Shown here: piece by piece, positions 56,655-64,000 of the stretch
How the letters are laid out: the number at the start of each line of letters is the position of its first letter
Position numbering within the stretch: position 1 is the first letter of the stretch
Assembly (NCBI GenBank): GCA_031216445.1
Contig: CM062209.1
Span: 28,397,001 to 28,461,000 of the forward strand
DNA from: Lateolabrax maculatus
Taxonomy: Eukaryota > Chordata > Actinopteri > Acropomatiformes > Lateolabracidae
Direction of reading: 5' to 3'
Length of the DNA stretch: 64,000 nucleotides
Made by a program: the position numbers and the translations under genes
Notes under the pieces: model-generated
Seen by the model: the letters and a program-made list of their open reading frames with translations, nothing else
Database searches by the model: none
Told to the model about the DNA's origin: nothing

Positions 56655-58370
56655 AATACCTGAGCTTTATTTATTCCTTGTTTCTTTATTTGAATCCCCA
56701 TTAGCTTACACAAAGTGGTCGCTAGTCTTTCTGGGGTCAACAGAAAATCAATATTAACAACAATTCAAATCTCACTGTATCAATAAAACAAAAATGGTAA
56801 AACAACCCGAAAATCTGAAAATAAGTGAAATGACTCTATGAAACAATAAACAATAGTAACCTACAATGGCAACTAAAACAAAATTGGCATAAATAGACAG
56901 CAACAAAAAGGAAATAAAAACAATCAAAAGTACCTGTCACGGGGTGAGCCGTGCCCTATAGATTATGATGCACCCTCGCACACACACAGCATCGCCGCTT
57001 CCATTATGGTTACATCGAGCCGGTTTGGAAGTGTCTGTGTTGGGGTAGCGTATGTCATCATTACTTACCTGTTATTGATATTGGCAGGCCCGCCGACAAA
57101 TTTGATGCAAGGCACACAGAATGGGTTCTTAGAAATAAGACACAGGGACAAGTATTTGTAACAAACATTTCCCTTTATTGTTAAAAACATACAAGTATAT
57201 AGTTGTCACCTGTTCCTCCTGTTGTTGTTGCGCTCCTCCGTCTAGGTCTAGACTCAGAACAGCCAAAGCCGTACAGGGTGTACCATTGACTTTTAAAAGG
57301 GGGTTCCGTGGGGGAGATACCAAATATGGCAGTCAGGGGAGTATTTATTTTATTATGAATTAAGAATGGTATTTGTATGGTGTTTGATTAGGAACATGTC
57401 TAAAAATATGTTGAGAATGTTTTTTCATTTAAAGTGCAAGTGTGCGTATGTTTATGATGATATGTTTATCTCCTGAGGGATAATTGTTTCTCTAAACTAT
57501 TCAATGTCTCTTAGTAGGACCCAGTTTTTATAAAGTAGGACACTGGAGTCCTGGGGTGTGGGGTATGGTTCAACCTTGAAGCTGCAAAGGGCCCAAGTAC
57601 CAAAAAGGGCATTGCCTAGTGCAGAGTGGAATTTTCCTTTGTTTTTGTTTTTTTGCAGTACTTGAATTCAGCTATTCTTCTGTTTTTTTTCAACAAGTAT
57701 TGTTTATCTTCAGTTATTTTTATTTTTATTTATTCTTTTTTTGCCAGGCCTGCACTGTACATATTGCTGCACGGGAATTTTTTTCCCCCCAACTATAAAT
57801 AAATACATCTGGACATCATATTCTGGATATTTTCTCTCAGTTTTTGTGCCTTAGCCACTTGGCCAACTTTATAGTACCGGAACAGCAATAACCACAACAA
57901 CATCAATATGAGATTCATAATATTAGTTTTAGTGACTTTTTTAAAGAAAGTCTACTTTTGGTCTGTTAACATCAACATCATTCATAACAGAAGATGGAAC
58001 AGATGCAGAACTTGAAATTGCAAGGCCCTTTCCCATTATGGAAACACTATCATCAATCTTATCAGATCAAGACAGTAAATTATCTCATTAATTTGAGAAA
58101 TTTGGTTTTAGTGACCTGCTCAACTGATATCCATCTATAGACAAACTGAGTGCAGTAGCATTAGCAAGAACATTCCAACGAATGTGTTCATTCTCACCTA
58201 TTTAGTAATGCTGTGTAGTCAAAATGTAGATTCTCTCTCAACTCCACTAAAGTTGGTAACCCACAGAATAAAGTAAAGTCATCAGCATACATAATTACAT
58301 CAGCATTTTTAACAACATGTGGTAAATCATTTATAAAAATTGAAAATAAAAGAAACCTATAAGCCTGAAA
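56655..58370 (-). mobile_element. LINE with RT remnant, interrupted by other sequence
   Basis: On minus, 58360-58210 reads FSIFINDLPHVVKNADVIMY and ADDFTLFCGLPTLVELRENL, an intact RT YADD block. The 3' end at 56655-56760 has AGCTAATGGGGATTCAAATA then an AATAAA-rich tail. 56935-57400 between them looks foreign (higher GC, TGTCACGGGGTGAGCCGTGC) and may be an inserted element. Outer bounds approximate. Confidence 0.75.
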
Positions 58371-59902
58371 TTTGTCATGGAAGTCAAGTGTTTGTGAGGT
58401 TGTGTGGGTCTGAATAAATGCATGCGTAGATGCAGTAAGCTATGTAGTTGTAGCTATTGCAAATTTGCGCTTGTTTTTCTGTTGATTCACATTTGATGTC
58501 ACGAACACGCCGGAAAACAGTGTTACAGTAGAAAGCAGCATGGAGGCGTGGAAGGTGGTTACTTTTTTAAATCTTTTATTTCAGTGTCTTTTTCAAAGCA
58601 ACGCTTCTAATTTTGGAATGATGTTTGAGCACTGCTTGAACATCGACAGATGGAATTTGTGGCCCATTACTGTACAATTTTAACCAGAGCTGGACATGAA
58701 ACTTATTTAGATTGCTACTAGAGACAGGGTAAACTGTTTGAGAATAACAGTCACAAAAACACACAATAACAGAGTATTATAATATTGTTTTATCTTTCAA
58801 CAATTCAAAAATTCTTACATATTTCCATGTATTCAAACAAACTGGATTTTGCTGTTTGTACAAAACACATTTTAACAAACTTTACTGCACAGCTCATATA
58901 GTACAGAGTACTCTATTACAGTCTGTAAAATGACTGTGTATTAAGAGCTGGTAGAGGAATTGTACTAAGTGAAAAAATATTAACAAGTAATATAACTTTA
59001 AATAAAAACATACTGTAGTCAAATCATGCATACATTTTTGGATGGGATTTCACATCATAGATATTTACTGCAATACACAAAATATTAAAAACTTTTTATT
59101 TTGAAAAGGTTATTTCTGTCACACATGCATACTGCACACACCCAATTATTTCTCACAAGCTGCTGTGTCTATGTTAACAAGCTCTGAATGTTTTGTTAAG
59201 TTTACCCATCATATACCCTGAAATGTATTTATTGTTTATTGGTTTGTGTATTACCATGTGGACATGTAGAACACTCATGTTTACAACTGCTAGGATTCAA
59301 ACAATAGATACAGGTATGTGGTGACTTGCAGTTGGTGTGCCCATTACTAACACAAAAAGTAAAATTAAATGTGCGGCATAAATGACACCCCAACCCCCAC
59401 CCCAATGATGCTAACCCATTGTTTAATGTCTGATGTTTAAAAGCAGCTGTTGAAAAGCTGCTGTTTGCTGTAAACATTCATCCAGTTTATAAATAGACGG
59501 AAGCAGTTGCTAAAGCAGTTATCTAGGTAGCTAGCAATGTAGGAAGATGGCATCGCCATTCTTAAGTTATATACAATAACATGGTTCTCACACTCACTCA
59601 AAATTATAATTGCTGAGATCTGGGAACATGATGCCCTAATGAAGTTGCACAATTCAGATTATCTAAACAATTTTTTAAGGAATTTTCCTTTAATTGCTCG
59701 AACAGGCTGAAACATGATAAGAAGCAAATACCACAACTGTACTGTGTATTCAGCAATATTTTGAACCCAAGTGTGATGTAAGTTCAGCTTCACTAGGTCC
59801 AGGTGAGGTGGTGTTTTGTTAATATGTACATATCAAAACAGTAGAATGGAGAAGAAGAAACAATGAATGGTTTTGTAGTTCAAGTGAGAACCTGAAGCTT
59901 AG
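58371..59902 (-). other. Probable slc2a15 3' UTR (59.2-59.9 kb) and intergenic DNA
   Basis: Minus-strand AATAAA signals at about 59228-59240 would end the slc2a15 transcript near 59.2 kb. A cysteine-rich minus-strand frame at 59229-59477 lies in this presumed UTR and matches no family I know. The rest shows nothing. Confidence 0.4.
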
Positions 59903-60157
59903 TTAAGGTACAGAAGAAGAGCTGTCAAACTCCAGTGAAGCATGTTCCACACCACCATAGCCATTCATCTTCTTCAGCTTCAACTGGTCCACGTGGATCA
60001 GGCCCTGGGTCTCTAGGACTGCCTCGTTCTTAGAGAACATTCGACTGATCTCCATGAAGGTCTTGTTTTTGGTCTCTGGGATGACAATGTACACATAGAT
60101 GGCCACGAATAGACAAATGGTTGCAAACACCAAGTAGCAGTAAGACCCCGCTGACAT
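59903..60157 (-). CDS. slc2a15: Solute carrier family 2 (GLUT-type) transporter, last coding exon
   Basis: 84 codons plus stop. After acceptor AACCATCAG the exon encodes MSAGSYCYLVF, a hydrophobic run (last transmembrane helix, TICLFVAIYVYIVI), then the GLUT signature PETKNKTFMEI and a cytoplasmic tail of about 50 residues ending DSSSSVP. PETK-x-(K/R)-TF-x-EI directly after the twelfth helix is diagnostic for the sugar transporter family; the class II (GLUT5-like) spacing fits. Assignment to slc2a15, a fish gene absent from mammals, rests on its position beside fgf8 and fbxw4; by that linkage it would be the a copy. Another class II GLUT cannot be excluded from one exon. Earlier exons are not found up to 64000, so the preceding intron exceeds 3.8 kb. 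Confidence 0.82.
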   Translation of the reverse strand: MSAGSYCYLVFATICLFVAIYVYIVIPETKNKTFMEISRMFSKNEAVLETQGLIHVDQLKLKKMNGYGGVEHASLEFDSSSSVP

Positions 60158-60593
60158 CTGATGGTTGGATGTGGCAGATGAATGGAGGATCATTGGAAAG
60201 ATTAAGAGATCAGGTTAGAAAATTGAGATTGAGACTTAGGGTCTGAGAATTGACTAACTCTTGAGGTCACATCAGACTGCAAATAGTCATGACACAAGTG
60301 ATCTATGATTTGTCAATCCAAAAAGGAAAGAGTTACTTTTGGTAAAAGCAGAGATCAAAGCTGAAGGAAAGGGTTAGGAAATCCATGCTGTCATAGGTTA
60401 ATAGATAGCAGACATGATGCAGCATGAGTTTATACACATTCAAGTTGTAATCATGACGATAAAACTCAGGCTTTTCTGAAACCTCAATATATCGAACTTG
60501 GAGAGTCATAATACAGAAGTGCCTGTCAATAAAGCACATATCATGTCAGCCAAACTATGTTGTTCATGGTGATTGAACTTTAATTTAATTTAC

Positions 60594-61264
60594 ACTTTTT
60601 CCCAATTGTTTACACACTAACACTGGTACTTGAGACACAATGACCACAACCTGTAACTTATATACCAACCCCCTGAACCAATTCTGCTAAAATAAAAGCA
60701 TATTTCCTGTTTTACATGCAGGTTGCAGTTCTAAACACTTTTCAGAACACTACACACAATTGTCTACATTTTGCACAATATTCATGAATAACATCTCATT
60801 GGTGCCAGGACAGGGGGTGCCAACATTACAATCTGTGCAGCCATTTCTTACAAATGGAGGCCTTTGCCATATACCAACAATAGGCCCATTCAACAGCAAT
60901 CATCTAATTACGCACCTCAACGCCTTGCATGATAGGCTGGTGCTGCCACATGAGAGAGGCCTGTTCAGGGCCTGGTTCACTGCCCACCCACATATGGTGA
61001 TGCTGTTTCTTCCAGCTTACTCTCCAATGGTATGACATGTAACACTGAACATGCAAAAGGCTCTCATGAACCAAGGATCTCTTGATAACGCATTCATTGT
61101 GCAAAGTTGCAAATTAATGAAATGTCTATTCAAATTATGTGTGTGTCATTTGAACATAAAAAATACCATTTTAAGAAGACGGGCGTGTCTTTGGATTTGT
61201 GTGTAGAGTTATGAGAATATGAGGTGTGCTTTCAGAAAATGTGTGTATACAATTGACAAAAACT
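60594..61264 (+). mobile_element. Mariner/IS630-superfamily element relic with terminal inverted repeats
   Basis: The left end (60594-60617) and inverted right end (61241-61264) agree at about 20 of 24 positions (core CAATTGT...ACACAC). Inside on plus are NITICAAIS, then after a frameshift TIGPFNSNHLITHLNALHDR and FRAWFTAHPHMVMLFLPAYS, a DDE transposase core with its middle, including the central catalytic block, deleted. It sits in the presumed slc2a15 intron. Inactive. Confidence 0.8.
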
Positions 61265-61427
61265 AATAGATACAGTAAAGGGTTATACTGTCAATGCACT
61301 GTATTTTTAACCTTAAACTTGACCAACTCTATAATCATACAACCCTCATGTGTTTTCTCTGTGTATATTTGTTTTATTTCTCTTGTCTGTGTTTTGTGTC
61401 TGCCAGTCCTGCTGTGCCATATATCAA

Positions 61428-61520
61428 CACACTATATAATCAACCTTCTATGCCAATGACATCTGCCTGGCGACCCAAGCACCAATTTTTGATTCACTGG
61501 AACAGGTATACTACAAAACT
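61428..61520 (+). mobile_element. LINE reverse transcriptase scrap
   Basis: One frame reads FYANDICLATQAPIFDSLEQV, the RT YADD motif region (YAND here) of a fish LINE. Only about 30 residues remain. Confidence 0.65.
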
Positions 61521-61895
61521 GGTGCCTAAGTTGAACACAACCATGTAAATCATACCTATTCCACTATTCGCTCAACACCACCCCCCTGGCTGCATGTCCT
61601 ATCCAACACAACACCCCCACGTATGAAATTAAATAAAATTGAATCTGACTGTAATCAATGAAAAACATCACTTTTCAGTCACTTATTTTCGACTTACTAC
61701 AACACAGAGGTGTAAGTACTTAAATAAACAAAATAGTCTCATTTGTCCATAACACACCATCACAGATCCTGAATGACGTTTTATCATCATGGATATGTAA
61801 GAATCAGTAACAATCAGTTATGTTTATGGCCAAAACACAGATGACCCATCCCTTTTTTATAATTTTTTCCCTTACATCTTAAATATTTCCAATTG

Positions 61896-62260
61896 TTCGG
61901 TCATAATAGGAGGGGACTTCAACACAGTTATCAACCCAGTTCATGAGTGATTCTATTCTTGGCAGTAGCGATTGAAGTATCAAACAGCTAGAGAATACTC
62001 ATTGTTCTCACCATTCATATTCACATATTTACTTATTGAATTATGTCTAATATTTCAGACTAAAGATTCATCCCATCATAATTAGCGACATATATAACAC
62101 TTGCATGGAATAGAACCAGTCTGCGTAAACCATCATCACTTTAACACATTTCTTCTCAAAGACCCTTTGTTTGACAGTTATATTAAAAGAGAGTGGAAAT
62201 CTTTCCTAGAAATAAATTATTTATCCAAAGTCATCACCTACTCTTCAGTGGGAAACACGA
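61896..62260 (+). mobile_element. L1-type LINE, endonuclease part
   Basis: SVIIGGDFNTVINPV at 61900 is the GGDFN motif of the APE-like endonuclease. Further on DPLFDSYIKREWKSFLEIN matches the region after the endonuclease in L1/Tx1-type elements. A stop follows the first motif, so it is dead. It continues at 63562 beyond a different LINE. Confidence 0.78.
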
Positions 62261-62264
62261 AAGT

Positions 62265-63560
62265 CAATATTAAGCAATATAATGCTTTCAGGGCTTGTCA
62301 TTCCACTGACACTGCACTTACCATTACCATTTTTCTTAGTATTGACTTAAATTCCACCTTGGTGTTTCTGTAACTGGATTTCAATGCAGCATTTGATAAC
62401 ATAGATTACTGTATACTCCTAGACCAGCTCGAAAGCTAATTTGGCATCTATTTGGCCTGGCTTGTGCGTGGCCAAAGTCCTACTTATCTGAAATAACAAA
62501 GTGTGTTTCCTATAATAATAATGCATCGATATCTACCAATGTGAAATATGGAGTGCCTCAGGGCTCTGTTTTTTGTCCTTTGTCCTTTGGTTTCCTCTCT
62601 ATATATTTCACCTCTTGGTCAAATTATACACAGTTATGGAATAAATGTCCACTACTACGCTAATGATACTCAGCAGTTTGTGCCTATAAAAGCAGATGAT
62701 TATTCTCAAATTACAAATTTAGGCCTGCTTTTCATGCTCTTAAACTCTGAGAAAACTGAGATGTTGGTCATTGGTCCTACTCGACATAGACACCAGTTTG
62801 ATCAAGTAACAATAACTATTGATAACTGTGTGAATTCTCATTTTGATAGCTAAGAATCTTAGTGTCACGTTTAATCCTACTCTCTCTTTTGATCAGCACA
62901 ATAAAGAATTCACCAAGATTGCATTTTTTCACCTATGCAAAATAGCTAAAATTAGGTATTTTCTGTCCACAGCTGATGCAGAGATCCCAATTAATTTCTT
63001 TCTTTCATCCAGACTTCACTATTGTAATGTTTTGTTGTCTAGTCTGCCATGTGCTTGCACTAAAAATCTTCAAATGGTTCAGAAGGCTGTGGTAAGAACC
63101 TTAACTATAACCAGAAAATTTGATTCAGTTCAGGTTACACACCTGTTACCATTATCCTTTTGATGGGTTGGTCTCATTCTCAATCCATCTCTTAACCGAG
63201 TATTTACACTGCATTTTTCTAACCTTCTGTTTGTTTCTGTTTCTTCTCACACTTGCTATGTGACTTGTTCTTCCTCTCTCTTTCTAGCTATCTCTGTCTT
63301 ACTATCTTTGTATGGCTAGTCTTCTTCCAGGTCTCCATTGTGGAGAGGAGGTCATGTGGATGAGGTCCTATTTGGCGACACCTGAAGTTGTTTGATGCCC
63401 TCCTGGATCCACATTTGTCACATATGTTTTATAATCTATATGGATCTGTAATTTTGTCACCATAATTCATATATACTGTGATTTTGTGGTCTGCTTTGTA
63501 CATGCAACATCTTCTGCATGTCTGTCCGTCCTGGGAGAGGGATCCCTCCTCTGTTGCTAC
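62265..63560 (+). mobile_element. CR1/L2-type LINE lying within an L1-type LINE
   Basis: Blocks: AFRACHSTDTALT, a damaged DFNAAFDNIDY stretch, VKYGVPQGS, SLYISPLGQIIHSYGINVHY then YANDTQQFVPI, LLNSEKTEMLVIGPTRHRH, TLSFDQHNKEFTKIAFFHLC, and a 3' UTR to GGGATCCCTCCTCTGTTGCT. YAND replaces YADD and several stops occur. Unlike 28790-29112 it lacks the 3' tail, so the downstream junction is not a clean insertion end. Confidence 0.88.
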
Positions 63561-63561
63561 A

Positions 63562-64000
63562 CTGAGCTCAAGCTCATGCCAAAGCACCAGGACCCGATGA
63601 TTGAATTCTATAAACCCTTCTGGCCCTTTTTAGCACCGCTCTTCAACAGAATGATAATTGAAACAAAGCAAAATTAAAGACTTCCAGCAAACATGAATAA
63701 AGCCACAATTTGACTCCTCCTAAAGCCTAACACAGACTGAAACTTGCAGTCCCTTTTCTCACATCAACATGGATATAAAAATCATCAGTAAGTTACTAGC
63801 TCACAGAATAGAAAAAGTAACTACATCCATCAAGATCAAACTGGTTTTATCAAAGATACACACTCATCCAGTAAAACATACTGTTTAATGTATTATTACA
63901 TAATTACATTCATCATTGCAGGAACCATCATTGGATGTAGAAAAAGCAAACTGGAAATTTGGAGCTGGAAAAATCAACTTCAACCACATCACCAATGGAC
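63562..64000 (+). mobile_element. L1-type LINE, reverse transcriptase part (continues past the window)
   Basis: Translated blocks in shifting frames: KAPGPDD, IEFYKPFWPFLAPLFNRMI, then MDIKIISKLLAHRIEKVTTS and DQTGFIKDTHSS. These are the ordered N-terminal RT motifs of L1-type ORF2 (GPDGF, SLLN-D-KI---LA-R, QxGF). It follows the endonuclease half at 61896-62260, consistent with one element split by 62265-63560. Confidence 0.85.

Noticed and set aside
59229..59477. Cysteine-rich minus-strand frame (CHLC...CIYC...CSTC)
   Set aside because: Spacing fits no zinc-finger family I know; it lies in the presumed slc2a15 3' UTR.
60333..60539. Possible upstream slc2a15 exon on minus
   Set aside because: No GLUT motif or transmembrane pattern in the frame and no supporting splice pair.

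Overview
This is vertebrate nuclear DNA, almost certainly from a ray-finned (teleost, probably spiny-rayed) fish. Its genes are split by GT-AG introns, and the spaces between them hold long CA/GT microsatellites, typical fish CR1/L2-type and L1-type LINE fragments, a Ty3/gypsy fragment and many non-autonomous DNA transposons. Most long open frames are chance or transposon frames. Only three protein genes are supported, all on the minus strand.

Layout. (1) 1-3071: 5' part of fbxw4 (F-box/WD repeat protein 4). Coding exon 1 is 2887-3071 and exon 2 is 556-655; the WD-repeat exons lie off the left edge. (2) 3072-16900: fbxw4 promoter, a degenerate gypsy element, LINE and hAT pieces, and unique AT-rich DNA with two TCF/LEF-like sites. 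(3) 16905-24340: the complete fgf8 gene, five coding exons (23574-23605, 23453-23489, 22420-22600, 20268-20374, 17823-18107) that join in frame to 213 codons plus stop. An in-frame internal splice acceptor would give the short and long (11-residue) isoforms known for vertebrate FGF8. (4) 24.3-59.2 kb: a 35 kb stretch with no convincing gene, made of transposon relics and unique segments with homeodomain, PBX/MEIS, POU and OTX-like motifs, which are candidate fgf8 enhancers. (5) 59903-60157: last coding exon of a class II sugar transporter, best called slc2a15. The rest of the window to 64000 is probably its intron, with a mariner/IS630-type relic and an L1-like LINE interrupted by a CR1/L2 LINE.

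The order fbxw4 - fgf8 - slc2a15 is, from what I know, the fgf8a genomic regulatory block of teleosts, where fbxw4 and slc2a15 are bystander genes that harbour fgf8 enhancers. I therefore favour fgf8a over fgf8b. The genes do not form an operon; they are linked by shared long-range regulation. I found no CRISPR array, rRNA or functional tRNA, and nothing that looks like a new multi-gene system. The most useful items to follow up are the fgf8 isoform choice, a possible cryptic exon in its second intron, a perfect 19-bp hairpin in its last intron, and the candidate regulatory segments.
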